Shown: piece by piece, positions 1-8,258 of the stretch
How positions within the stretch are numbered: the stretch's first letter is position 1
Layout: each line of letters starts with the position of its first letter
Assembly: GCA_945292135.1 (NCBI GenBank)
Contig: CALYRA010000001.1
Span: 1-17,714, forward strand
DNA from: an uncultured Dysgonomonas sp.
GTDB taxonomy: Bacteria; Bacteroidota; Bacteroidia; Bacteroidales; Dysgonomonadaceae
Length of the DNA: 17,714 nucleotides
Direction of reading: 5' to 3'
Program-made: the position numbers and the translations under genes
The notes under the pieces: model-generated
Told to the model about the DNA's origin: nothing
What the model saw: only the letters and a program-made list of their open reading frames with translations
Database searches by the model: none

Positions 1-249
1 CAAAGAAAACCGATATAATAATTTGGTATAAAACGCAAAAAGAAAATATGCAGGAATAGCCGCGGCAAAAACATAATAACTGATCCATTTGTCGCCTGTT
101 ATAAAAATATAAGTCGCGATAACTACAACAATGACAACAACAATAAATTGAGTAAGCCATCGTCGTTTTTTTACGCCTTCATTCGTAGCTGTATAATAAA
201 GTTGGAAGTTAAGATAATCCTTCTCCCTCAATTCATAATTAATTTCCAC
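1..249 (-). CDS. YcxB-like membrane protein, 5' part only
   Basis: This is the N-terminal part (83 codons) of a gene that leaves the window at base 1. The product begins VEINYELREKDYLNFQLYYT, a short amphipathic start typical, as I recall, of YcxB-like proteins. A basic stretch (KKRR, residues 27-30) and two membrane segments at about 34-51 and 58-74 follow. The rest, expected to be a cytosolic YcxB-like domain, is missing. The start is a GTG at 249-247: the frame contains no ATG, and a TAA lies a few codons upstream, so GTG (or the adjacent ATT) is the only practical choice. Function is unknown in this family. The reading frame is clean, which supports a real gene, but the family call rests on a short fragment. 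Confidence 0.65.
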   Translation of the reverse strand, partial: MEINYELREKDYLNFQLYYTATNEGVKKRRWLTQFIVVVIVVVIATYIFITGDKWISYYVFAAAIPAYFLFAFYTKLLYRFSL

Positions 250-581
250 AATGAGATGACTAAAAGTTTAGATGATTTTAAAAGTAATAAAATTTGTTGA
301 TTTATTATAAATTCTTTATTCGCTTTATACATCCTTTAACCATCCGTCTTTCCAACTTTAAACTATTCTGTCCCGCTGGTAAGCTTGAGTAGAAATGAAC
401 CATTTTCACCGCAATATTAATATCTAATAATTAAAAGTCTAAACAATACATAGATATTTTGGGAATGTAGGATGATTATATTTATTTTTAAAAGCTGAAA
501 AGCCTGCAAATAAAATTATCTGATTATTTGGATCAGTTTGGGTAAAGTACAACTTCTAAATTAAACGATTGATATTAATAA
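250..581. other. Intergenic region between the divergent YcxB-like and PAP2 genes
   Basis: This 332-base AT-rich gap should carry the promoters of both flanking genes. I found no convincing pair of Bacteroidota -33/-7 elements: a TTTG at 537-540 has no good TAnnTTTG partner at 19-21 bases. I see no reading frame of substance, no tRNA and no strong hairpin. Confidence 0.5.
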
Positions 582-1166
582 ATGGTTATTTCACTATTAG
601 ACAAAATAATAGAATGGGACAAGGAAATATTTTTGTTTTTAAACAGCCATCATTCCGAATGGTTAGACCATTTTATGTTGGTTATTACTTCCAATTCGGC
701 TTGGATTTGCGTTGCAATATTAGTCCTCCTTTATATAATATTCAAAAAACATAAGACAGGTCTTTGGGCTTCATTATTTTTAGCCCTTTCTATCGGAATG
801 AATTTCTTGATAAATCATATTGTAAAGATAATAGTACTTCGACCTCGACCCATACATGAAGATGTTTTTCGGGATTCAATACATGCAATAACAGAATACG
901 AAAGCAGTTACAGCTTTTTCTCGGCTCACTCGTCCAACTCTTTTTGCCTTGCAATATTTTCATCCCTCTTACTTGGCAATAAATATTATACTCTTATTAT
1001 ATGTATTTGGGCAACCATCGTGGGATATAGCCGAATATATGTCGGCAAACATTATCCTTTCGACGTTCTTTTCGGTTTGGTATTTGGAATATTTACGGGC
1101 ATATTAGGTTACAAGATATTCGACAAATTCAGAGAAAAGAAACTTGAACCTAAAATAAAACAATAA
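582..1166 (+). CDS. PAP2-family membrane phosphatase
   Basis: This is an integral membrane phosphatase of the PAP2 (type 2 phosphatidic acid phosphatase) superfamily, 194 residues. All three catalytic motifs are visible: K82-x6-R89-P90, the SAH motif at 114-116 (the family's PSGH box with H116), and S150-R151-x5-H157-x3-D161. Five to six hydrophobic segments surround them, and the tail is basic (KFREKK). Family members remove phosphate from undecaprenyl pyrophosphate, phosphatidylglycerophosphate or the lipid A of the outer leaflet; the sequence alone does not choose among these. The closeness to galE could hint at envelope glycan work, but the 111-base gap and the -7 box before galE suggest separate transcription. 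The ATG at 582 puts the first hydrophobic region at a normal distance. Family is certain, substrate is not. Confidence 0.93.
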   Translation: MVISLLDKIIEWDKEIFLFLNSHHSEWLDHFMLVITSNSAWICVAILVLLYIIFKKHKTGLWASLFLALSIGMNFLINHIVKIIVLRPRPIHEDVFRDSIHAITEYESSYSFFSAHSSNSFCLAIFSSLLLGNKYYTLIICIWATIVGYSRIYVGKHYPFDVLFGLVFGIFTGILGYKIFDKFREKKLEPKIKQ

Positions 1167-1245
1167 TTGCATAGTGCTTAATAAAGGTGAATCAATATTA
1201 CTGCTTCTTTATCAAATTCTGCTTATCAAAATCAATATCATTTTA

Positions 1246-1253
1246 TATATTTG
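1246..1253 (+). promoter_or_regulatory. Bacteroidota -7 element upstream of galE
   Basis: TATATTTG matches the TAnnTTTG -7 consensus of the Bacteroidota primary sigma factor and lies 24 bases before the galE ATG. No clear TTTG -33 element is present at the usual 19-21 base spacing, so this rests on one box. Confidence 0.5.
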
Positions 1254-1277
1254 TTACTCATAAAAAAATACTAAACT

Positions 1278-2312
1278 ATGAAAGGTAAAATACTTGTTAC
1301 CGGCGGTGCGGGATATATCGGATCACACACTGCGGTAGAATTACAGAATGCGGGTTATGAAGTTATAATTATTGACGATTTATCAAATTCTACTGCGGAT
1401 TCGATTGATGGTATTAAACGTATCACCGGGAAAAAACCTATTTTTGAAAAATTAGATTGTAATGATCTGGAAAGTTTAAAAAGGCTTTTTAAAAAATACG
1501 TAGGAATACAAGGAATTATCCATTTTGCCGCAAGCAAAGCTGTTGGCGAGTCTGTCCAAAAACCGCTTTTATACTATCGCAATAATCTGAATTCGCTTAT
1601 AAATCTTTTGGATTTGATGCCTAAATATAAGATTCCCAATATAGTATTTTCGTCATCATGTACTGTTTATGGCGAACCTGACACAAATCCGATAGATGAG
1701 TCTGCTCCGATTAAACCTGCTGAATCTCCGTATGGTAATACAAAACAAATAAATGAAGAAATAATCACAGATGTAGTTCGCGCAGGATTACCATTAAAAA
1801 GTATAATTTTACGTTATTTCAATCCGATAGGCGCGCACCCTACCGCAGAAATAGGCGAACTGCCAAATGGTGTTCCACAAAATCTTGTTCCATATATTAC
1901 TCAAACTGCTATTGGCGTACGTGAACAATTAAGTATATTCGGAGATGATTATAATACTCCTGACGGCTCGTGCATTCGTGACTTTATCAATGTTGTAGAT
2001 TTGGCAAAGGCTCATGTTGTAGCTATCGATCGCATGATTGAAAATAAGTCGAATGACAAAGTCGAAATATTTAATTTAGGTACAGGAAATGGAGTTTCGG
2101 TCTTAGAATTGGTTAAAACCTTTGAAAAGGTAACAGGTAAAAAATTAAATTATAAAATAGTCGGTCGACGTCAGGGAGATATAGAAAAGATATGGGCTGA
2201 CCCTGTAAAAGCAAATACGATTTTGGGTTGGAAAGCTAAAGAAAATATTGAGGATACGATGCTATCAGCTTGGAATTGGCAATTGAAACTAAGAGAAAAG
2301 GGTATAATGTAA
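1278..2312 (+). CDS. galE: UDP-glucose 4-epimerase
   Basis: GalE interconverts UDP-glucose and UDP-galactose using tightly bound NAD+, serving galactose use and the supply of UDP-galactose for surface polysaccharide. It is an extended short-chain dehydrogenase of 344 residues, a normal length. The Rossmann motif GGAGYIGSHT sits at 9-18. The catalytic triad is S127 (in SSSCTVYG), Y152 and K156 (in YGNTK), each offset by three from the E. coli residues S124, Y149 and K153. C-terminal substrate-binding segments such as RYFNPIGAHP (179-188) and the RRQGD stretch (297-301) are present. The gene stands alone between the PAP2 gene and an intrinsic terminator. The ATG at 1278 gives the expected N-terminus directly before the nucleotide-binding strand. 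Confidence 0.97.
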   Translation: MKGKILVTGGAGYIGSHTAVELQNAGYEVIIIDDLSNSTADSIDGIKRITGKKPIFEKLDCNDLESLKRLFKKYVGIQGIIHFAASKAVGESVQKPLLYYRNNLNSLINLLDLMPKYKIPNIVFSSSCTVYGEPDTNPIDESAPIKPAESPYGNTKQINEEIITDVVRAGLPLKSIILRYFNPIGAHPTAEIGELPNGVPQNLVPYITQTAIGVREQLSIFGDDYNTPDGSCIRDFINVVDLAKAHVVAIDRMIENKSNDKVEIFNLGTGNGVSVLELVKTFEKVTGKKLNYKIVGRRQGDIEKIWADPVKANTILGWKAKENIEDTMLSAWNWQLKLREKGIM

Positions 2313-2326
2313 AATAAGATATCATT

Positions 2327-2365
2327 AAATCTCTCTATTGCTTAATAAAATAGAGAGATTTTTTT
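2327..2365 (+). terminator. Intrinsic terminator after galE
   Basis: A 13-base inverted repeat (2327-2339 pairing with 2349-2361, core CTCTCTATT / AATAGAGAG) has a nine-base loop and runs into seven T residues (2359-2365), 14 bases after the galE stop. It could also work on the opposite strand for the cdsA operon, whose stop is about 135 bases away, but the T-run on that side is poorer. Confidence 0.85.
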
Positions 2366-2499
2366 GTCCATAAACCAATCTTTGATTTATCACAAACACA
2401 AATGATAAATTCTCAATTATCTGTTTAATATTATACTTAACGTCCGCAAGGGAAGTAAAAATATTTACAAAAGCTAAGGTATTAATAAATTAATATTGG

Positions 2500-3339
2500 T
2501 CAGAGAAGGAAAATTAATTCCAAATATAAGACGGCAGCCGGAATTGCCAGAATTGTGCTATCGAAACGATCTAAAATTCCACCGTGCCCCGGAATCATAA
2601 TTCCGGAATCTTTAACGCCCAGCGTACGTTTTATCAATGATTCTATAAGGTCTCCCCATGTGCCAAAGATAACGGCTGTTGCGGCTAATCCAATCCAAGT
2701 GAATAAAGATAATGAATGCGTATACTGCAAGAATTGATAGAAAAACCAAGAAGAAGCCATCGCAAATATTGCGCCTCCGACAAACCCTTCCCAAGATTTT
2801 TTAGGTGAAATACGTTCAAACAAACGATGTTTACCTAACATCATTCCGGTCAAATAGGCAAAAGTATCATTTACCCAAATAAATACCAATACAGCTAATA
2901 TATAAACAAAATTGTAGTTTCCTGAATGAAAGGTCAAGCAATTAGACATAGCTAAAGGCAAGGCAATATATATTTGCCCAAATAGGGAGTAAGATAACGA
3001 TTGTACAGGGTTTTCCCGTTTTAAATAGAGTTCTCTAATAAAAAGTACGAGTAAATAAACAATATAAGGAACAAAAGCCAAAAAGTGTTGCGAGCCGGGA
3101 AAAGATTGATAAATAAAGGCGCCTGCAAATAATAATATACCTCCTAAAACATTAATCATTTTAGATATTGGTATGTTTGCCGATTTTTCAATCAATCCAT
3201 AAAACTCGTATAAGATAAGTCCTGTCAATAAAGAAAAAACAGCCGCAAATGTATATTCATTTATAAGGATTCCGCCAATAAGTAATCCAATAAACACAGC
3301 TCCAGCAAGAGCTCTGACAACGATATTAGGTAATTTCAA
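2500..3339 (-). CDS. cdsA: Phosphatidate cytidylyltransferase (CDP-diacylglycerol synthase)
   Basis: CdsA makes CDP-diacylglycerol from phosphatidate and CTP in the inner membrane, the branch point for all phospholipids. The 279-residue product is a chain of membrane helices ending in the family signature at about 243-262: K-D-S-G-x4-PGHGG-x2-DR-x-DS, which binds the metal and CTP. A second conserved stretch is ISPKKSWEG (177-185). The only usable start is a TTG at 3339-3337: an in-frame TAA lies two codons upstream, and the first internal ATG is codon 61, which would remove about two helices. It is the last gene of rsfS-ftsH-cdsA, 17 bases after the ftsH stop. Its product feeds PssA, encoded at the far right of the window. 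Confidence 0.95.
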   Translation of the reverse strand: MKLPNIVVRALAGAVFIGLLIGGILINEYTFAAVFSLLTGLILYEFYGLIEKSANIPISKMINVLGGILLFAGAFIYQSFPGSQHFLAFVPYIVYLLVLFIRELYLKRENPVQSLSYSLFGQIYIALPLAMSNCLTFHSGNYNFVYILAVLVFIWVNDTFAYLTGMMLGKHRLFERISPKKSWEGFVGGAIFAMASSWFFYQFLQYTHSLSLFTWIGLAATAVIFGTWGDLIESLIKRTLGVKDSGIMIPGHGGILDRFDSTILAIPAAVLYLELIFLL

Positions 3340-3356
3340 AGGTTATAGCTTATTTG

Positions 3357-5372
3357 TTATTGTAAATCAGATTGCCCCGGTTCAGCCAAAATTCCGGGAG
3401 CATCTTCTTTATTCGCATCTTTTGCTAATAATTCTTGCTCTTCCTTCATTATTTCTTCCGAACGAGATGTCCATTGGCGTTCTCCAAATATTTTCTTTAA
3501 ATCATCCGCGAAGATAACTTCTTCGGTCATCAATCTTTTAGCCAGCTGGTTATGCCCTTCAGCATATTCTTTAAGTAATCGTTTTGCCCGCTCGTATTGC
3601 TCGGTAATCATTGCCTGAACTTCCTTATCAATAAGCAAAGCGGTTTCATCACTATATGGCTTAGTAAATCCATATCCATCTCCTGTCGAGTCGTAATAAC
3701 ATAAATTTGGCATTTTATCGCTCATACCCATGTATGAGATCATCGCATAAGCTTGTTTTGTTACACGTTCCAAATCATTTACGGCTCCGGATGATATTTG
3801 TCCGATAAATACTTCTTCGGCTGCGCGCCCTCCTAACAAAGCACACATTTCGTCAAGCATTTGTTCTTTGGTTGTAATTTGTCTTTCTTCCGGCAAATAC
3901 CATGCTGCGCCTAATGCTTTTCCACGAGGTACAATTGTAACTTTTACCAACGGATTGGCATGTTCCAAGAACCAACTAAGAGTAGCATGTCCGGCTTCAT
4001 GAATAGCTATAGTTTCACGCTCATTCTTTGTAGTGACCTTGTTTTTCTTTTCCAATCCTCCGACTATACGATCGACCGCATTCGTAAAGTCATCCTTTTG
4101 TCCGACTTTTTTACCTTTACGAGCAGCTATCAATGCGGCTTCATTACATACATTAGCGATATCCGCGCCTGAAAATCCCGGCGTTTGGCGAGCCAAAAAG
4201 TCAAGGTCTACGCTGTCATCTATTTTTATCGGGCGTAAATGTACCTTGAATATATCTCTACGATCATTTAAGTCTGGCAAATCTACATATATTTGACGGT
4301 CAAAACGACCGGCACGTAATAAGGCTTTGTCTAATATATCGGCACGGTTAGTGGCTGCAAGTATAATAATTCCACTATTTGTACCAAATCCATCCATTTC
4401 GGTAAGCAACTGATTCAACGTATTTTCACGTTCATCATTCGATCCAAAATTCGGATTTTTGCCACGGGCGCGACCGATTGCATCTATTTCATCAATAAAT
4501 ATAATACATGGTGACTTTTCTTTTGCTTGTTTAAATAGGTCACGTACTCGTGAAGCTCCTACTCCAACAAACATTTCTACGAAATCGGATCCTGACAAAG
4601 AGAAAAACGGAACATTCGCCTCTCCTGCTACTGCTTTAGCCAATAAAGTTTTACCTGTTCCGGGAGGCCCTACGAGTAACGCTCCTTTTGGTATTTTACC
4701 TCCGATCTCCGTATATCGAGATGGATTTCTCAAAAACTCAACTATTTCTTCGATCTCTTCTTTTGCCTCAGACAATCCGGCGACATCTTTAAATGTTACT
4801 TTCAAATCTGAGCCTTTATCATATAATTGCGCTTTGGACTTGCCAACGCTAAACACGCCTCCTCCACCTCCGGAACTACCTCCGGACATACGACGCATCA
4901 TAAAAATCCATAAACCGATAAGAAGTACGAAAGGTAATACAGCTATCAAAAAGTCAAATGTACTTGTGCTGGATTCATAACTGACATCAATATCTAACTT
5001 ATAATCGGACTTCACTTTATCATAGAAATCTGAAAATTTATCTGCCGATGGTATTTTTACGGTTACGGAAAGATTTCCCTTAGAATTTTCAACATCTTGT
5101 TTAAAAACGTTTTTCAATGAATCCGGACGGACATAAGCTCTTAAAGTTTTGCTTCGTTCGTCAACAACAATTTTATTGAAATTATTTTGTTTTACATATG
5201 ATTGAAAATCAGACCATGGAATCTCTTTAGTCATACCTGATTCCGAAAAGAAATATATTCCAATAATCCCGGCTATAACAATTAGATACAACCAATTCAG
5301 ATTGAATGATGTTTTTGGCTTTTTGGGAAAAGGATTTTTAGGTGAATTACCCCCCTTATTATAATTATCCAT
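3357..5372 (-). CDS. ftsH: ATP-dependent zinc metalloprotease FtsH
   Basis: FtsH is a membrane-anchored hexameric AAA+ protease that degrades misfolded membrane proteins and short-lived regulators. In order the 671-residue protein has a Pro/Lys-rich cytosolic start, a membrane helix at about 27-43, a periplasmic domain (about 45-138), a second helix (about 139-158) and a Gly-rich linker (164-172). The AAA module shows Walker A GPPGTGKT at 235-242, Walker B IIFIDE at 290-295 and arginine fingers R356 and R359. The protease domain has the zinc site HEAGH at 458-462 with D533 as likely third ligand. The pore loop FVG is at 268-270. The C-terminal tail is rich in charged residues. The ATG at 5372 is a good start, 41 bases after the rsfS stop. 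Confidence 0.98.
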   Translation of the reverse strand: MDNYNKGGNSPKNPFPKKPKTSFNLNWLYLIVIAGIIGIYFFSESGMTKEIPWSDFQSYVKQNNFNKIVVDERSKTLRAYVRPDSLKNVFKQDVENSKGNLSVTVKIPSADKFSDFYDKVKSDYKLDIDVSYESSTSTFDFLIAVLPFVLLIGLWIFMMRRMSGGSSGGGGGVFSVGKSKAQLYDKGSDLKVTFKDVAGLSEAKEEIEEIVEFLRNPSRYTEIGGKIPKGALLVGPPGTGKTLLAKAVAGEANVPFFSLSGSDFVEMFVGVGASRVRDLFKQAKEKSPCIIFIDEIDAIGRARGKNPNFGSNDERENTLNQLLTEMDGFGTNSGIIILAATNRADILDKALLRAGRFDRQIYVDLPDLNDRRDIFKVHLRPIKIDDSVDLDFLARQTPGFSGADIANVCNEAALIAARKGKKVGQKDDFTNAVDRIVGGLEKKNKVTTKNERETIAIHEAGHATLSWFLEHANPLVKVTIVPRGKALGAAWYLPEERQITTKEQMLDEMCALLGGRAAEEVFIGQISSGAVNDLERVTKQAYAMISYMGMSDKMPNLCYYDSTGDGYGFTKPYSDETALLIDKEVQAMITEQYERAKRLLKEYAEGHNQLAKRLMTEEVIFADDLKKIFGERQWTSRSEEIMKEEQELLAKDANKEDAPGILAEPGQSDLQ

Positions 5373-5413
5373 AAATTATTAACGATGTCCTTATTTTAAT
5401 TAATAAAATATTG

Positions 5414-5773
5414 TCAGTCAATGTCCGGAATAGATTCTATACCAGCATCAGCCCAAAGATGCTCCAAATCATAAAATTCTCGCAATTCGGGCAAGAATAT
5501 GTGAACAATAACCGTACCATAATCTATTCCGACCCAACGTCCCTCACGCAATCCGTCACTACTAATAGGACGTTCTTTCTTCTTTTTCTTTAAACTGTCA
5601 ATCACCTCTTCGGCTATTGCAGATACTTGAGTAGGAGTATTACCATCACAGATTACAAAATATTGACAAATTGATCCCGGCAATTCTGTCATATCAACAA
5701 TGACTATATTTTTAGCTTTTTTTTCTTGACAAGCAGCAACAATATTGTTTACTAAAGATTTAACTTCTTTCAT
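5414..5773 (-). CDS. rsfS: Ribosomal silencing factor RsfS (Iojap family)
   Basis: RsfS binds ribosomal protein uL14 on the large subunit and blocks joining with the small subunit, lowering translation when nutrients are short. The 119-residue product is the usual family length. Typical stretches are the strand with IVIVDMTEL (23-31), YFVICDGNT (38-46), the Lys-rich helix end KKKKK followed by the GLREGRWVGIDYG segment (about 74-86), and VIVHIF at 88-93 leading to LEHLWADA near the C-terminus. It is the first gene of the operon with ftsH and cdsA, an order I recall as common in Bacteroidales. The ATG at 5773 matches the family N-terminus. Confidence 0.95.
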   Translation of the reverse strand: MKEVKSLVNNIVAACQEKKAKNIVIVDMTELPGSICQYFVICDGNTPTQVSAIAEEVIDSLKKKKKERPISSDGLREGRWVGIDYGTVIVHIFLPELREFYDLEHLWADAGIESIPDID

Positions 5774-5807
5774 TCAGATTTATTAAATAAACATTATTTT
5801 AAGAGTA

Positions 5808-5815
5808 CAAATATA
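5808..5815 (-). promoter_or_regulatory. -7 element for the rsfS-ftsH-cdsA operon
   Basis: On the minus strand this reads TATATTTG, a full match to the Bacteroidota -7 consensus, 34 bases before the rsfS ATG. I see no good TTTG at the expected -33 distance, so the call rests on the -7 box and position. Confidence 0.5.
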
Positions 5816-5942
5816 AACTCTTTTTTTTAACTATGATGCCATTAAAAGCAAATGATGTATGACTATCTGCATTTTAAAAAGATTTAGTTATTTCTTTATC
5901 AGGTATAACTCGCAAATATTGAAAATAAAATATTAATTATAA

Positions 5943-5974
5943 TTTATTTACAGACACATTAATCATTAAATTTG
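5943..5974 (+). promoter_or_regulatory. Promoter of miaA (-33 and -7 elements)
   Basis: TTTA at 5943-5946, then 20 bases, then TAAATTTG at 5967-5974, fits the Bacteroidota TTTG-N19-21-TAnnTTTG promoter with one mismatch. Only four bases separate the -7 box from the miaA ATG at 5979, so transcription probably starts at or next to the start codon and the mRNA may be leaderless. Confidence 0.6.
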
Positions 5975-5978
5975 TGTT

Positions 5979-6896
5979 ATGAATCAATTTGACCTTATTA
6001 CAGTTTTAGGACCTACGGCGTCGGGTAAAACGAATTTTGCTTGTCATTTGGCTTATGAACTAAATTCGGAGCGTCTCAGTGGAGATTCGAGACAGGTATA
6101 TCGTTCTATGGATATAGGGACTGGTAAGGATTTGGACGACTATTGTGTTAATGGGAAAAAAATTCCATATCATTTGATAGATATATTGGAAGCCGGTGAT
6201 AAATATAACATTTTTGAATATCAGCGCGACTTTCATAAAATTTATACAGACCTAAAGGACAGAGAAAAAACTCCACTACTTTGTGGAGGATCCGGGCTAT
6301 ATATTGAATCTGTATTAAAAGGCTATTCTTTAATTAACGTTCCGGAAAATAAAGAATTAAGAAAAAAACTCGAGAATAAAAGTCTCGAAGAATTATCAAC
6401 TATATTAGTCACTTATAAAAAACTACACAATAAAACTGATATTGACACCAAACAAAGAGCTATAAGAGCTATTGAAATAGAAGAATATACAAAAAACAGC
6501 CCTGCCGATAAAAATGAATTTCCGCCCCTTAATAGTTTAATTATAGGTATCGACATCGAAAGGGAATTAAGAAGAGAAAGAATAACTAAACGGTTGAATG
6601 CACGTCTTAACGAAGGAATGATTGAGGAGGTTCAAAACCTGCTCGATAGAGGTATAAATCCTACTGATTTAATATATTATGGATTAGAATATAAATTTGT
6701 CACACTCTTTCTATTGAAAGAATTAACTTATAATGAGATGTTTACCCAACTGGAAATAGCAATCCATCAATTCGCTAAAAGACAAATGACTTGGTTTAGA
6801 GGTATGGAGAAACGTGGTTTACATATTCACTGGCTTGATTATAATTTGCCAATAACAAAACGCGTCGAAACAGTAAAAGAAATTATGTTTAAATAA
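5979..6896 (+). CDS. miaA: tRNA dimethylallyltransferase, divergent MiaA type
   Basis: MiaA transfers a dimethylallyl group to N6 of A37 in tRNAs that read codons starting with U. The 305-residue product has the P-loop GPTASGKT at 11-18, the substrate motif DSRQVY at 36-41, GGSGLY at 103-108, the DIDTKQRAIRAIE segment (154-166) and KRQMTWFR at 267-274. Some family stretches are altered: SGDSRQ replaces the common SADSRQ, the following residues read MDIGTGKDLDDY, and the usual AIGYKE-like segment is YGLEYKF (234-240). I recall that Bacteroidales often have two MiaA proteins, and this resembles the divergent one. It starts a plus-strand group with pyrC 13 bases downstream. The P-loop-to-WFR layout makes the family call firm; the exact tRNA substrate is not shown. 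Confidence 0.9.
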   Translation: MNQFDLITVLGPTASGKTNFACHLAYELNSERLSGDSRQVYRSMDIGTGKDLDDYCVNGKKIPYHLIDILEAGDKYNIFEYQRDFHKIYTDLKDREKTPLLCGGSGLYIESVLKGYSLINVPENKELRKKLENKSLEELSTILVTYKKLHNKTDIDTKQRAIRAIEIEEYTKNSPADKNEFPPLNSLIIGIDIERELRRERITKRLNARLNEGMIEEVQNLLDRGINPTDLIYYGLEYKFVTLFLLKELTYNEMFTQLEIAIHQFAKRQMTWFRGMEKRGLHIHWLDYNLPITKRVETVKEIMFK

Positions 6897-6909
6897 TAAA
6901 TTTATAACT

Positions 6910-8247
6910 ATGATATTAATTCACAATACGACTATAATAAATGAAGGTAAATCTTACTCAGGTTCAGTTTTGATCGATGGCAAAATAATCAAAAAAATTT
7001 ACAAAGATGAAAATATCCCCGAAGCGATTCTTAACCAATCTCAAATAATCAATGCCAAAGGATTATGGCTATTGCCGGGTGTTATTGATGATCAGGTGCA
7101 CTTCCGCGAACCCGGTTTAACGCATAAAGGAGATATAGCCACTGAGAGTAGAGCTGCAATAGCCGGAGGCGTCACTTCCTTTATGGATATGCCTAATACG
7201 AAACCTCAAACGACAAGTTTAGAAGAATTGGAGAAGAAGTTTAAACTTGGAGCTCAAAAATCGTATGCCAACTATTCGTTCTACATGGGCGCAACGAACG
7301 ACAATATGTCCGAACTAAAAAAAGTAGATCGAAAAACAGTTTGCGGAGTAAAAGTCTTTATGGGTTCCTCAACAGGGAATATGCTTGTAGATGATAAGAA
7401 AGTATTGCAAACCATCTTTGCTGAAATAGATATGTTGATTGCGACTCATTGCGAAAAAGAAGAAATTATACGTCAAAACCTTGCGAAATTTAAAGCTGAA
7501 TTAGGTGAAAATATTCCAATCCAATATCATCCGCTTATAAGAAACGCAGAAGCTTGTTATCAATCATCGTCTGAAGCTGCCGAATTGGCGTCTAAATATG
7601 GTTCACGCCTACACATATTACATTTATCCACAGCCAAAGAAGTCAGTATTTTTGACAAGACGCCTCTTAAAGATAAAAAAATCACCGGCGAAGTGTGCGT
7701 TCATCATCTTTGGTTTTCGGACGAGGATTATCAAAAATACGGCAACCGTATCAAATGGAACCCTGCCGTGAAGACAATAACTGATAGAGATAGCTTAATG
7801 CAAGGTCTATTGGATGGAAAATTAGATATAATAGCTACCGATCATGCTCCCCATCTGTGGGAAGAAAAACAAGGTGGAGTTTTACAAGCTGCCTCCGGAG
7901 GGCCATTGGTACAACATTCATTACTAATGATGCTCGAACTGGCAAAACAGGGAAAAATAACTAAAGAACAGGTTGTAGATAAAATGAGCCATGCTCCTAC
8001 CACTCTATTTCATATACACAATCGAGGTTATATTCGAGAAGGTTATTTTGCTGACCTTGTGTTAGTAAATCCCAATAAACCATATACCATTTCAAAAGAT
8101 AATATTTTATATAAGTGTAAATGGTCTCCCCTTGAAAACGAAACTCTCTCCCATTCTATCGAAAAAACATTCCTGAATGGTCAAGTTGCTTTCGACAATG
8201 GGATCGTAAAAGAAGTAAGAGGAGAAGCGTTAACATTTGACTATTAA
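6910..8247 (+). CDS. pyrC: Dihydroorotase
   Basis: Dihydroorotase closes N-carbamoyl-aspartate to dihydroorotate in pyrimidine synthesis. This is a 445-residue amidohydrolase. Visible metal-site features are DDQVHFREPG (60-69) with H64, H180 in IATHCEKEE, H235 and H238 in HILHLS, and D311 in TDHAPH (310-315). K148 (GVKVFMGSS) lies where a carbamylated lysine could sit. The first histidine of the usual H-x-H is a glutamine (Q62); I recall the same DDQVHFREPG in Bacteroidales dihydroorotases, including that of Porphyromonas gingivalis, so it looks like a lineage trait and not damage. MPNTKP (94-99) and LQAASGGPLVQHS (325-337) further mark the family. It follows miaA by 13 bases and precedes a small gene by 11, suggesting one transcript. 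Confidence 0.94.
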   Translation: MILIHNTTIINEGKSYSGSVLIDGKIIKKIYKDENIPEAILNQSQIINAKGLWLLPGVIDDQVHFREPGLTHKGDIATESRAAIAGGVTSFMDMPNTKPQTTSLEELEKKFKLGAQKSYANYSFYMGATNDNMSELKKVDRKTVCGVKVFMGSSTGNMLVDDKKVLQTIFAEIDMLIATHCEKEEIIRQNLAKFKAELGENIPIQYHPLIRNAEACYQSSSEAAELASKYGSRLHILHLSTAKEVSIFDKTPLKDKKITGEVCVHHLWFSDEDYQKYGNRIKWNPAVKTITDRDSLMQGLLDGKLDIIATDHAPHLWEEKQGGVLQAASGGPLVQHSLLMMLELAKQGKITKEQVVDKMSHAPTTLFHIHNRGYIREGYFADLVLVNPNKPYTISKDNILYKCKWSPLENETLSHSIEKTFLNGQVAFDNGIVKEVRGEALTFDY

Positions 8248-8258
8248 TAAGTAAAAGG

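Noticed and set aside
582..2312. A polysaccharide locus made of the PAP2 gene and galE
   Set aside because: No glycosyltransferase, flippase or polymerase is nearby and the two genes seem separately transcribed.
4459..4980. A 173-codon open frame on the plus strand
   Set aside because: It lies entirely antisense to the AAA module of ftsH, its translation is rich in Pro, Ser and Asn with no fold-like pattern, and ftsH explains the sequence.
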